NCBI GenBank assembly: GCA_023667185.1
Contig: JAMPAP010000001.1
Span: forward strand, 808,712-853,751
Source: Lachnoclostridium sp.
GTDB lineage: Bacteria > Bacteroidota > Bacteroidia > Bacteroidales > Muribaculaceae
Direction: 5' to 3'
Length of the DNA stretch: 45,040 bases
Shown here: in pieces, positions 17,227-25,384 of the stretch
How the letters are laid out: every line of letters starts with the position of its first letter
How positions within the stretch are numbered: the first letter of the stretch is position 1
Translations under genes and position numbers: made by a program
Notes under the pieces: generated by a model
Database searches by the model: none
Told to the model about the DNA's origin: nothing
The model's input: the letters and a program-made list of their open reading frames with translations, nothing else

Positions 17227-17252
17227 GACAGACACCATCAATGGTATCTGTC
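17227..17252 (-). terminator. Terminator of the tRNA-Glu/rpsT unit
   Basis: GACAGA-C-ACCAT and ATGGT-A-TCTGTC form a tight hairpin. On the minus strand it follows the CCA end of the first tRNA-Glu by 7 nt and is trailed by a T-rich stretch (TCTGGTTTCTTT). Confidence 0.75.
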
Positions 17253-17259
17253 CCGGAAA

Positions 17260-17334
17260 TGGTAGCCCATAGGAGAATCGAACTCCTCTTTCAAGAATGA
17301 AAATCTTGCGTCCTAGCCGATAGACGAATGGGCC
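17260..17334 (-). tRNA. tRNA-Glu (UUC), copy 1, with encoded CCA
   Basis: The minus strand reads GGCCCATTCG...ATGGGCTACCA. The anticodon stem CAAGA/TCTTG holds loop TTTTCAT, giving anticodon UUC. The T arm has GTTCGATTC. The acceptor pairs with a G1-U72 wobble, and the CCA end is encoded (17260-17262). It is identical over 72 nt to copy 2, exactly 400 bp away. Confidence 0.95.
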
Positions 17335-17365
17335 CCTTGTCGAAGGGTTTAGCCTTCAGAATATC

Positions 17366-17623
17366 TTAAGCAGCGAGCTTGGCGATGTGGTGAGCCAGCT
17401 TGCTCTTGAGGTTAGCAGCTTTGTTCTTGGAGATGCTCTTCTTGGAAGCAAGGCGGTCAAGCATAGCTGATATCTTAACGAAAGCAGCCTGAGCCTCGGC
17501 TTTATCTGTCATCTTGCGGAGGTTGCGCACGGCGTTGCGGGCGGTTTTAGCGTAGTAGCGGTTGCGGAGTCGACGTGACTCAGTCTGGCGGATGCGCTTG
17601 ATGGATGATTTATGATTTGCCAT
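17366..17623 (-). CDS. rpsT: 30S ribosomal protein bS20
   Basis: 85 aa, start at the ATG ending at 17623. A longer open frame upstream is excluded because it would run through the antisense of a tRNA gene. [18 protein letters not shown] is the typical basic N-terminus of S20, followed by long basic helices. The protein binds 16S rRNA early in small-subunit assembly. The gene lies between two identical tRNA-Glu genes on the same strand, and all three seem to form one transcription unit. Confidence 0.97.
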   Translation of the reverse strand: MANHKSSIKRIRQTESRRLRNRYYAKTARNAVRNLRKMTDKAEAQAAFVKISAMLDRLASKKSISKNKAANLKSKLAHHIAKLAA

Positions 17624-17662
17624 TATAAAATCTGATAATTGATATCTTGTGTTAATTATTTG

Positions 17663-17734
17663 TAGCCCATAGGAGAATCGAACTCCTCTTTCAAGAATGA
17701 AAATCTTGCGTCCTAGCCGATAGACGAATGGGCC
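17663..17734 (-). tRNA. tRNA-Glu (UUC), copy 2, without encoded CCA
   Basis: This is identical to copy 1 across the 72-nt body, with anticodon UUC. The genomic sequence after the discriminator A is CAA rather than CCA, so the CCA end must be added enzymatically. It is the first element of the tRNA-rpsT-tRNA unit. Confidence 0.95.
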
Positions 17735-17748
17735 TTTGAAAGCGAGGG

Positions 17749-17780
17749 CAAAGTTATGGATAATATATTTATTGTGCAAA
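17749..17780 (-). promoter_or_regulatory. Promoter of the tRNA-Glu/rpsT unit
   Basis: On the minus strand TTTG (17777-17780) is followed after 20 nt by TAACTTTG (17749-17756), just upstream of tRNA-Glu copy 2. The upstream TTTG is itself part of a second possible box, TAAATTTG (17777-17784). Confidence 0.75.
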
Positions 17781-17889
17781 TTTATTTTGAAAAATTTTTG
17801 TCGGTTTTTTATTCGCCATACCTATACCGCTAATATTCAGGGCGATAAACATTGTAAAGAAATCGTTGGAATAATCACGAAAAAAGCGT

Positions 17890-17897
17890 AACTTTGC
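17890..17897 (+). promoter_or_regulatory. -7 box TAACTTTG of nrnA
   Basis: A perfect box lies about 5 nt before the start codon. The transcript would begin at or next to the ATG (leaderless or nearly so). Confidence 0.65.
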
Positions 17898-17901
17898 ACT
17901 C

Positions 17902-18954
17902 ATGATTGAACGACTACAGCAACGATTCCGCACAGTGATCCCCGATGAAGCCGTGGAGCGCGTCAAGACCCTCATTCTTGCTGCGCGCCACATCGTGATA
18001 ACCTGCCATCTCACCCCCGACGGCGATGCCATTGGCTCATCGATGGGATTATGTCAGGCTATCAAGGCTTTGGGCAAGGATGCCGTGGTGGTTACGCCTG
18101 ATGCGGCTCCCCGCCAGCTTCATTTCCTCCCGGGAATGAAGGATGTGGTGGTGGCCTCGCGCCAGCCTGACGAGGCTGCGGAGCTCCTGAAGAATGCTGA
18201 CCTGCTCTTCTGCCTCGATTTTAACGACCTCAAGCGGCTCGACAAGTTTCAGGAGCCGGTAGAGACGCTCTGCCGTGCACGCCGGGTGGTAGTAGACCAT
18301 CATCTCGGGCCAAACATCGAGGCTGAAGTGCTGATATCTCATCCTGAGGTGTCGTCGACGTCGGCTCTCGTATATATATTATTGTGGCAGATGAAAATGA
18401 CGCGCCAGCTCAACCGCAGCGGAGCCGCCTGCATCTTCACCGGCATGATGACCGACACCGGCAACTTCTCTTATAACTCCAACGACCCTGACCTCTATAT
18501 CATAATTGCCGACCTGCTCCGCAAAGGGATCGACAAGGACAAGCTCTACACCCTTGTATGCAACACCAATAGCGAGACTCGCGTCAGAATATGCGGATAT
18601 GCCCGCTCGAAAATGGAGATACTGAAGAAACACAAGGCGGCACTGATGACTCTCTCGGCCTCAGAACTTAAGGAGTTCGAATACTCCAAAGGTGACACCG
18701 AGGGACTCGTAAACGTACCGCTCAGCATTCCGAGCGTGGTCTACTCCGTATATATGCGCGAGGATGACGTAGACTACGTAAAAGTGTCAATGAGGTCAAA
18801 GGGCAACTTCCCGGTCAACACCTTCTGCGAGGAGGTTTTCGGCGGCGGCGGGCACCTCAATGCAGCCGGAGGGGAGTTTCACGGCTCGCTGTCAGATGCC
18901 GTGGAGCGGCTCATAAAGGCCATGCCCGATTACGACAAATATCTCGAACAGTAA
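17902..18954 (+). CDS. nrnA: DHH-family oligoribonuclease/pAp phosphatase (NrnA-like)
   Basis: 350 aa DHH-DHHA1 phosphoesterase. Metal-binding motifs are HLTPDGDAIGSS, a central Asp block (CLDFNDLKRLD), VVVDHHLG and MMTDTGNFSYN. The C-terminal DHHA1 domain ends in the nucleic-acid-binding GGGGHLNAAGG. The family degrades short oligoribonucleotides and dephosphorylates pAp; some relatives hydrolyse cyclic dinucleotides, so substrate choice is inferred. It is followed 27 nt downstream by the DUF4827 lipoprotein gene on the same strand. Confidence 0.88.
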   Translation: MIERLQQRFRTVIPDEAVERVKTLILAARHIVITCHLTPDGDAIGSSMGLCQAIKALGKDAVVVTPDAAPRQLHFLPGMKDVVVASRQPDEAAELLKNADLLFCLDFNDLKRLDKFQEPVETLCRARRVVVDHHLGPNIEAEVLISHPEVSSTSALVYILLWQMKMTRQLNRSGAACIFTGMMTDTGNFSYNSNDPDLYIIIADLLRKGIDKDKLYTLVCNTNSETRVRICGYARSKMEILKKHKAALMTLSASELKEFEYSKGDTEGLVNVPLSIPSVVYSVYMREDDVDYVKVSMRSKGNFPVNTFCEEVFGGGGHLNAAGGEFHGSLSDAVERLIKAMPDYDKYLEQ

Positions 18955-18981
18955 AATCACACACATTATATAATATAGAAA

Positions 18982-19554
18982 ATGAAGATTACAAAAATCA
19001 TATTTGCAGCCATGGCAGCGATGCTCGCCCTGACCATCGCATCCTGCAACGATTCGCAAAGCTACGCTGACCTGCTCAACGATGAAAACAAGGTGGTGAA
19101 TGAGTTTCTGTCGCAACACAGGGTGATTGACGAAATCCCGGCCGACTCAGTGTTTGAGGTAGGCCCCGATGCGCCTTACTACCGCATGGACGAGGAGGGC
19201 AACGTATATATGCAGGTACTTGACAAGGGCTCTGACGAGAAGCCGCTTCTGAATGCCCGCGTCTACTTCCGCTATATGCGCTACAACCTCTACTCCTACG
19301 TAGTAGGCTCTGACGACAACACCGGCAGCGGCAACGCCGACAACCTCGGCTACCAGTCGACATTCTTCCTGCTCGGCAACATAAGCATCTCACAGTCTAC
19401 CCAGTATGGCACAGGTATTCAGGTGCCGATGTACTACCTCGGCTATAACGCCAAGGTCAACCTCATAGTAAAATCACAGCAGGGCCTGACCTCCGAAATC
19501 TCTAACGTAGTGCCATATCTCTACACAATCAGCTACTTCAAGAGTCAATTATAA
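18982..19554 (+). CDS. DUF4827-like lipoprotein
   Basis: 190 aa. A lipoprotein signal peptide with lipobox IASC places the lipid-modified cysteine at residue 22. The mature part begins with a helical YADLLNDENKVVNEFL segment, then a beta-rich domain. It resembles Bacteroidetes DUF4827 proteins, which have a distant FKBP-like character, though I see no catalytic signature. It sits between nrnA and glmM with short gaps (27 and 18 nt), so the three may share a transcript. Function is unknown. Confidence 0.78.
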   Translation: MKITKIIFAAMAAMLALTIASCNDSQSYADLLNDENKVVNEFLSQHRVIDEIPADSVFEVGPDAPYYRMDEEGNVYMQVLDKGSDEKPLLNARVYFRYMRYNLYSYVVGSDDNTGSGNADNLGYQSTFFLLGNISISQSTQYGTGIQVPMYYLGYNAKVNLIVKSQQGLTSEISNVVPYLYTISYFKSQL

Positions 19555-19572
19555 ATAATAGATATCGAAATC

Positions 19573-20964
19573 ATGTCACTTATCAAATCTATTTCAGGAA
19601 TACGCGGTACCATAGGCGGACGCGCCGGAGAAGGCTTGTCGGCAGTGGATATCGTGAAGTTTACAGCAGCTTACGCCCAGTTTATCCGTCAGAAGACCTC
19701 CAAGCAGTCAAACGTTATCGTCGTAGGACGTGATGCCCGCCTGAGCGGACCTATGGTAGAGCGCCTCGTCACCGGAGCACTCTGCAGCATGGGATTTGAC
19801 GTTGTAAACATCGGTCTTGCTTCGACCCCCACCACTGAGATCGCCGTAACCGGCGAGAACGCCTGCGGTGGCATCATCATCACCGCCAGCCATAACCCTA
19901 TACAGTGGAACGCCCTTAAACTCCTTAACGAAAATGGCGAATTTCTCAACGATGCCGAGGGCAAGGAAGTGCTCCGCATCGCCGCTGAGGACGGCTACGA
20001 ATTTGCTCCCGTAGAGAAGCTCGGCCACGAATACACCAACAATACTTACAACCGCAAGCATATCGACCAGGTACTCGCCCTTGACCTCGTGGACGTTGAA
20101 GCCATCCGTAAAGCCGGATTCAAGGTAGCCGTAGATGCCGTCAACTCAGTAGGCGGCGTGGTAATCCCGCAGCTGCTCCACGCCTTAGGCGTAGAGACCG
20201 TGATCGAGCTCAACTGCGAGCCCAACGGACACTTTGCCCACACGCCCGAGCCTATCCCCGAAAACCTCACCCAGATATCCGACTTGATGAAGAAGGGCGT
20301 GGCTGATGTAGGCTTCGTGGTTGACCCTGACGTCGACCGCCTCGCCATCGTGATGGAAAACGGCGAAATGTTTGTCGAGGAATACACTCTCGTATCCGTG
20401 GCTGACTATGTGCTCAGCAAGACACCCGGCTCCACAGTATCAAACCTCAGCTCATCACGCGCCCTGCGTGACGTCACTGAAGCTCGTGGCTGCACCTACA
20501 ATGCAGCAGCCGTAGGCGAAGTGAACGTGACCACCCTCATGAAGCAGACCGGCGCCGTGATAGGCGGCGAAGGCAACGGCGGAGTCATCTACCCTGCCGC
20601 CCACTATGGCCGCGATGCCCTCGTAGGAGTAGCGCTGTTTCTGACGCTCCTTGCCAAGTCAGGCAAGAAAGTCAGCGAGCTCAAGGCCGGCTACCCTGCC
20701 TATCAGATTGCAAAAAACAAGATCCAGCTCACCCCTGACCTCGACGTAGATGCCGTACTTGCAGCAGTGAAAGACAAATTCAAGAACGAGAAAATCACTG
20801 ACATTGACGGCGTGAAGATCGACTTCCCCAACTCATGGGTTCACCTCCGCAAGAGCAATACCGAGCCGATCATCCGCATCTACAGCGAAGCCGCAACGAT
20901 GGAAGAAGCTGACGCTTTAGCCGACAAGATCAAGGCCATCATCGCCGATATTGTCGCTAAATAA
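19573..20964 (+). CDS. glmM: Phosphoglucosamine mutase (phosphohexomutase family)
   Basis: 463 aa alpha-D-phosphohexomutase. The phosphoserine is Ser106 in ITASHNPIQWNALK. The metal loop is DPDVDRLAIV, the sugar-specificity loop is GGEGNGGVIYP, and the phosphate-binding loop is RKSNTEPIIRIYSE. GlmM converts glucosamine-6-phosphate to glucosamine-1-phosphate, the step after GlmS. Bacteroidetes enzymes of this length are often annotated as GlmM or phosphomannomutase; GlmM is favoured but a dual role is possible. A strong terminator follows. Confidence 0.85.
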   Translation: MSLIKSISGIRGTIGGRAGEGLSAVDIVKFTAAYAQFIRQKTSKQSNVIVVGRDARLSGPMVERLVTGALCSMGFDVVNIGLASTPTTEIAVTGENACGGIIITASHNPIQWNALKLLNENGEFLNDAEGKEVLRIAAEDGYEFAPVEKLGHEYTNNTYNRKHIDQVLALDLVDVEAIRKAGFKVAVDAVNSVGGVVIPQLLHALGVETVIELNCEPNGHFAHTPEPIPENLTQISDLMKKGVADVGFVVDPDVDRLAIVMENGEMFVEEYTLVSVADYVLSKTPGSTVSNLSSSRALRDVTEARGCTYNAAAVGEVNVTTLMKQTGAVIGGEGNGGVIYPAAHYGRDALVGVALFLTLLAKSGKKVSELKAGYPAYQIAKNKIQLTPDLDVDAVLAAVKDKFKNEKITDIDGVKIDFPNSWVHLRKSNTEPIIRIYSEAATMEEADALADKIKAIIADIVAK

Positions 20965-20984
20965 CTCCATTTAAAGTAGTTATA

Positions 20985-21025
20985 ATAGCTATAATAGCTA
21001 AATTTGCTATTATAGCTATTTTTTT
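20985..21025 (+). terminator. glmM rho-independent terminator
   Basis: ATAGCTATAATAGC (20985-20998) pairs perfectly with GCTATTATAGCTAT (21006-21019) around a 7-nt loop, followed by six T residues. Confidence 0.9.
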
Positions 21026-21029
21026 GCAT

Positions 21030-21250
21030 AAAAAAAGTGCCCGCTACATCACGCAGAAGGCACTCCATAATTATAATCATCAATTCTAATTATCGGTATA
21101 AGTTTTTCAAACCCACTTATTCACCGAATTTCGTTGTTTTTCATCGGGACATCAACACCCTCCGGGTTGAGGAGAGGGAGAATGTTGAAGGGTACGTTTT
21201 ACAGGTTGATTGAATAAAGACTGGAATATATTAATGGATATTTTTGTGAG
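21030..21250 (-). ncRNA. Candidate structured small RNA, about 220 nt
   Basis: The minus strand has a -7 box (TAATTTTG, 21253-21260) and, about 210 nt on, a terminator: AGTGCC/GGCACT with a run of seven T (21030-21064). No ORF lies between. The interval contains hairpins: CGGT-GA-ATAAGT pairing with ACTTAT-ACCG, and CAACA...CCCTC pairing with GAGGG...TGTTG. Near the ends TCCAT can pair with ATGGA to close the molecule. Size, closed ends and central stem recall 6S-like RNAs, but I cannot assign a family. The stretch from 20965 to 21452 otherwise holds only the two flanking terminators. Confidence 0.5.
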
Positions 21251-21398
21251 TGCAAAATTAGCCATTATTTCCATTTTTACCTAACTGATTAACCTATTTT
21301 GGCCAATTAATTAGGATCTTTAACTTTATAGTTCCCAAACATACCAATCCAAAGAGCCAATAAAGAAATTTTTAGCAAATATTTGTCAAGAAACAGAA

Positions 21399-21427
21399 AG
21401 CGCCGGAAACTGTGAGCTTCCGACGCT
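21399..21427 (-). terminator. Terminator hairpin after rnfC
   Basis: AGCGCCGGAA and TTCCGACGCT pair over 10 bp with one mismatch, 25 nt after the rnfC stop. A T-rich stretch follows on the minus strand. It suggests that transcription ends here rather than continuing into further rnf genes. Confidence 0.7.
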
Positions 21428-21452
21428 ATAGGGATAATTGAATAGACAGGGA

Positions 21453-22802
21453 TTATTTCTTGGCAGCGGCAGCGCGAGCACGGAGCAGACCCATGCCGGC
21501 AGCTTTACCTATGCGGATGTAGTCGAGGATGGGGCGATTGGCCGGGCATGAATATGAGCAGCAGCCACATTCTATACAGTTGACCACCTTCTCTTCGAGA
21601 GCTGACTCAAACTCTTTCAGGCGAGAGAGCGTAGAGAGCAGGAATGGCTCAAGACCCATCGGGCAAGCGTCAACGCATTTACCACAACGGATACAGGGTT
21701 CGGGCTCGAGGCGTGCTGCCTGTGACTCGTCGAGGAGCAGGATGCCTGAAGTACCCTTGATCACGGGAGCATCGAGAGTAATACCGGGACGTCCCATCAT
21801 CGGGCCGCCAAGGATGATCTTGGCAGGCACGGCTGCATCGGCAGCGAGAAGTGACTTCATAGGGGTACCGACAGCCACGAGATAGTTTTCAGCCGTATCG
21901 TCACCGGTGTTGACCAGTGTAAGCATACGCTCGATCAGAGGCTCGCCATAGCGGGCAGCGCGAGCTACGGCTGAGGCGGTAGCCACGTTTTGCACAATAG
22001 CACCTGTGGCGATAGGCAGTCCGCCCGAGGGAACTTCTTTACCGATAGTAGCTTCGATGAGCTGCTTTTCACTACCCTGGGGATATTTCATCTTCATGGT
22101 CACGACTTCCATACCGGGCTTGCCGGCAGCGGCTTTAGTCATGATTTCGATAGCTTCGGGCTTATTCTCCTCGATAGCGATGATGGCACGATCCACCTTG
22201 GCCGCACGCATGAGGAGCTCTACTCCGAGGAGCACTTCCTCAGCACGCTCGCGCATCAGCATATCGTCGCAAGAGAGGTAGGGTTCACACTCTACGGCGT
22301 TGATGATCAGCACCTCGGCAGTGTTTCCGGGAGGAGGGCAGAGCTTCACGTGAGTGGGGAATGTTGCACCACCCATACCTACGATACCGGCACCTTTTAC
22401 GATGTCGACGATCTCCTTGGAGTCAAGGGCTGCAAGGGCAGCAGCATCGCGGAGTACCTTGGGATTGGCGCGCTCTTCAGTATCTTTAGCATGGTCAGCC
22501 TCGTCAGCTTTGATGAAGATAGCTTCGGCGGGCAGACCTTGGGGAGTCTTGTACTTGTCGACTTTCACTACTGTACCCGAGATGGGGGCATGAACGTTGG
22601 CCGACACGAAACCGCCGGCCTCAGCTATGAGCTGACCGCGATCCACATGGTCGCCTTTTGCCACTTTGGCAACAGCGGGAGCACCGATGTGCTGCGACAG
22701 AGGCACCACTACTTCAAGAGGAAGTTCGACAGTCTTGACGGCTTTTCCGGCAGCCGGCTTGAATTCGCCGGGGTGAATACCACCTATTTTAAAAGTCTTC
22801 AT
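21453..22802 (-). CDS. rnfC: Electron transport complex subunit RnfC
   Basis: 449 aa peripheral subunit of the Rnf ferredoxin:NAD+ oxidoreductase. An N-terminal barrel-sandwich segment (GGIHPGEFKPAAG; VHAPISGTVVKV) precedes the NADH/FMN-binding region with GMGGATFPTHVKL and INAVECEPYLSCD. Two [4Fe-4S] motifs follow, CIRCGKCVDACPMGLEP and CIECGCCSYSCPANRP. The length suits Bacteroidetes RnfC, which lacks the long repetitive tail of enterobacterial forms. It starts 2 nt after rnfB. Genes for the membrane subunits D, G, E and A, expected to follow, are absent; a hairpin terminator comes next. Confidence 0.95.
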   Translation of the reverse strand: MKTFKIGGIHPGEFKPAAGKAVKTVELPLEVVVPLSQHIGAPAVAKVAKGDHVDRGQLIAEAGGFVSANVHAPISGTVVKVDKYKTPQGLPAEAIFIKADEADHAKDTEERANPKVLRDAAALAALDSKEIVDIVKGAGIVGMGGATFPTHVKLCPPPGNTAEVLIINAVECEPYLSCDDMLMRERAEEVLLGVELLMRAAKVDRAIIAIEENKPEAIEIMTKAAAGKPGMEVVTMKMKYPQGSEKQLIEATIGKEVPSGGLPIATGAIVQNVATASAVARAARYGEPLIERMLTLVNTGDDTAENYLVAVGTPMKSLLAADAAVPAKIILGGPMMGRPGITLDAPVIKGTSGILLLDESQAARLEPEPCIRCGKCVDACPMGLEPFLLSTLSRLKEFESALEEKVVNCIECGCCSYSCPANRPILDYIRIGKAAGMGLLRARAAAAKK

Positions 22803-22804
22803 GA

Positions 22805-23680
22805 TTATTCAGCTTTTTGTGTTTCAGGTTTAGCCTCGGCAGTGGCCTCGGGCTGCACTTTCTTAACGGGGAAATTAATTGAAAGGATAGCGTGGGTAGG
22901 ACATACGTCGACACACTTGCGGCAGAGCTTGCACTTCTCGAAGTCGATGTAAGAGAGATTGTTGGTCACGGTGATTGCATCGTGAGGACAAACTTTCTGA
23001 CACTTCATACATCCGATACAAGCTGCCTTACATTCCTTGGAGGCTATGCCGCCCTTTTCAGTGTTGGAGCAGGCAACCCATACACGCATACCGCGCGGAC
23101 CCTTGTAGCGGAGCTCGACAAGATGGCGGGGACAGGCCTTGACGCAGGCGCCGCAACCCACACATTTGTCGCCGTCAAACACGGGCAGTCCGGTCTCGGT
23201 ATCGATATGGATAGCATCGTAGTTACAAGCCACCACGCAGTCGCCGCAGCCGAGACACCCAAACGGGCATGTGCCTTCGCCGGTGCCGGCCATAGCAAGC
23301 ACGGCGCATGACTGTGCACCATCGTAGCGGGCTACGCGGGGACGAACATCACATGTACCGTTACATTTCAGCACGGCCACTTTAGGTTTGGTCTCTACAG
23401 CGGCAAGGCCTACGATTTCACCGATCTTTGCCATTACAGCGCTGCCTGACACGGGGCAGGCAAGACCCTCAAGAGTGGAAGCTTTGACACACGCTGTAGC
23501 GAAGTCGTGGCAACCGCTGCGTCCGCAACCGCCGCAGTTAGCGCCGGGAAGGATGGCTTCAACCTGGGCGATACGGGGATCCTCAACCACGTTGAACTTA
23601 CGCGAGATGAAATAGAGCAGTATGGCGGCAATCACACCGATGCCACCAAGCACTAAGATTGAAATTAGAAACAGGTTCAT
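22805..23680 (-). CDS. rnfB: Electron transport complex subunit RnfB
   Basis: 291 aa. An N-terminal membrane helix (residues 3-26) anchors the protein. A GANCGGCGRSGCHDFA cluster-binding segment comes next, then several ferredoxin-type CxxCxxCxxxCP motifs (such as CVGCGACVKACP, CIGCMKCQKVCP and CKLCRKCVDVCP). RnfB passes electrons from ferredoxin into the complex. A charged tail rich in Glu, Ala and Lys ends the protein. It lies between rseC and rnfC with gaps of 9 and 2 nt. Confidence 0.95.
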   Translation of the reverse strand: MNLFLISILVLGGIGVIAAILLYFISRKFNVVEDPRIAQVEAILPGANCGGCGRSGCHDFATACVKASTLEGLACPVSGSAVMAKIGEIVGLAAVETKPKVAVLKCNGTCDVRPRVARYDGAQSCAVLAMAGTGEGTCPFGCLGCGDCVVACNYDAIHIDTETGLPVFDGDKCVGCGACVKACPRHLVELRYKGPRGMRVWVACSNTEKGGIASKECKAACIGCMKCQKVCPHDAITVTNNLSYIDFEKCKLCRKCVDVCPTHAILSINFPVKKVQPEATAEAKPETQKAE

Positions 23681-23689
23681 AATAAAAGG

Positions 23690-24121
23690 TTAACAATGTC
23701 TTATTTGCCAATGCACTGACATGGCAAGATCTTTACGAAATAGGAATAATATCAGGTCATATACGGCCACAGCCGCTACCGCCAGCAGTACGATCCAGAA
23801 TCCCCAGCCGGGATGAGTGGAGTAGAGCGACAGTATCACAGCCGCGAGGATGATCGTAGGGAGAATGAAGCTGAAGAAGGTAGCCCGAAGCTGCGAGCCC
23901 GACGTAGCCTCGAGAGCCACACGGTCACCCACATTAAACTGTCGGTCTCTCGGGCGCGGTATCACAATCACTTCGCCCGAATCCTCCCCTTCAGTCTTGC
24001 CTGAGCACACAACAGCGATGGCACATCCCTGGCATTGGCATGGCTCATCTACTCGTATAACGATGGAATTGAAGGTCACTTTTTCCACAATTCCTTTATG
24101 TTCCACATGGTCACTGTGCAT
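23690..24121 (-). CDS. RseC/MucC-family SoxR-reducing system protein
   Basis: 143 aa. The N-terminal domain has the cysteine-rich motif PCQCQGCAIAVVCSG and the family barrel (NVGDRVALEATSGSQL). Two transmembrane helices follow at about residues 82-100 and 105-125. RseC-like proteins accompany Rnf in Bacteroidetes and in reduction of SoxR in Proteobacteria. A ribosome-binding AGGAG lies ahead of the start, and the promoter (minus strand TAACTTTG, 24163-24170) begins the rseC-rnfB-rnfC transcript. Confidence 0.88.
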   Translation of the reverse strand: MHSDHVEHKGIVEKVTFNSIVIRVDEPCQCQGCAIAVVCSGKTEGEDSGEVIVIPRPRDRQFNVGDRVALEATSGSQLRATFFSFILPTIILAAVILSLYSTHPGWGFWIVLLAVAAVAVYDLILFLFRKDLAMSVHWQIRHC

Positions 24122-24162
24122 CAGTTGAAACTCCTGAATGATTGGTTTTGGTTATCTGACTG

Positions 24163-24170
24163 CAAAGTTA
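24163..24170 (-). promoter_or_regulatory. -7 box TAACTTTG of the rseC-rnfBC operon
   Basis: A perfect box on the minus strand lies about 40 nt before the rseC start. From here to 24355 the sequence becomes strongly AT-rich and holds no gene. Confidence 0.65.
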
Positions 24171-24342
24171 ATTATTTTTCCCAATCTATAAGAATATATA
24201 ACCAACTTTTTTCTTTGCCAAAATTTAAAAAAAATATCAAGATATGCCATTAATGTATAATACTTCATTACAAAATTATTCAAATACGAAAATACATGTT
24301 GCATAACATGTATTTTTTCTTTTAGATATTTCTCTAAATCAG

Positions 24343-24350
24343 TAAATTTG
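24343..24350 (+). promoter_or_regulatory. -7 box TAAATTTG before the transglutaminase-like gene
   Basis: A perfect box lies 5 nt before the ATG at 24356. This supports 24356, not 24457, as the original start of the downstream gene. Confidence 0.65.
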
Positions 24351-24355
24351 CAAAC

Positions 24356-25356
24356 ATGAAAAAAATTTTTTATATCTATTATTATCAATCTCACAACTAT
24401 CCATCTATTCTCAAACTAAGATAGCTGAAGATTTCTATATCGATGCATTTAATGAAATGTCAGATATGCTTACAGGTAGAGATTCTCTTTCAATAAAACG
24501 AGCCGTCTTTCTTGCAGAATGGGCTTATTCCGAAGGTAATCTTGATTATAAAACAGATTTCTGTGACGAGATAGAGCGAATAACCGTATTTTTAAATAAG
24601 TTATACCATGTTAATGGATTAAATAAATATAAAACCGGTAAGCAAATGGCGCTAAATGAATATTTTTTCAGGCCATATTCAGGGAATCAATACCGGCCAT
24701 ACACTTATGATTTCGAGTCCATGTCATTATACGAAAATCAGTGGGAGCATCAATTTGTAACAAAAGTCCTTAAAAGCCACAAAGGACAATGTAGATCGTT
24801 GCCATGGTTGTATAAAATTCTTGCCAAAGAAACAGATACAGACGTATATATAACATATGGGCCAAGTCATTGTTATATCATGTACAAGGACGAGGATAAT
24901 CTTACTCCTGAAGATTGGATAAATCTTGAACTGACTGCTCATCAAATGCAACCTTCATGGTGGATAAAAGAAGACCTTGAGATTAGCGATTCAGCCATTC
25001 ATGCTGGAACATATATGAAACCATTGACTGATATAGAAACAGTAGCGAGCCAAATGTCCGATTTAGCTTCCGGTTATAAAGAAAAATTCAATAGATATGA
25101 TGAATTCACTTTATATTGCGCAATTAGATCATTAGAATTTTATCCAATGAATCCAAATGCATGGATTATAAAAGGGAAATCACTCGAAAGTATAATTCAC
25201 AATCATTTAGAAACTACAGGTTACTTTATTGACGAATATGCTTCTCATCTAATATATTTAATGGAAAAAACGAAGTTACAACTTGACAACACCCACATGA
25301 CCATTGAAAAAGATGAAGACCGTAAAAGAAGAATACAACAACTTATTAAGAATTAA
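24356..25356 (+). pseudogene. Transglutaminase-like secreted protein, frameshifted at a poly-A run
   Basis: The intact frame covers 24457-25356 (299 aa) and begins abruptly inside a domain. In the same frame the sequence can be read back to 24364. The ATG at 24356, right after a promoter, is one base out of phase because of a run of seven A then six T (24359-24371). With eight A the N-terminus would read MKKNFLYLLLSISQLS, a signal peptide, running into the long frame. The body has KGQCRSLPWLYKIL (Cys112 counted from 24457), SHCYIMYK (His138) and WINLELT, a Cys-His-Asn/Glu arrangement like transglutaminase-like proteases. This could be phase variation, a true mutation or a sequencing error. 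It is AT-rich and heads the island's gene cluster. Confidence 0.65.
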
Positions 25357-25384
25357 TGCGTTACCTTTAATACTTTCACTAAAC

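Noticed and set aside
17624-17779. N-terminal extension of rpsT
   Set aside because: The extension would be encoded by the antisense-overlapping tRNA-Glu gene region; the normal bS20 start MANHKSS is at 17623.
22006-22952. Long plus-strand open frames opposite rnfC and rnfB
   Set aside because: They are antisense shadows of well-supported Rnf genes with no motif or promoter of their own.
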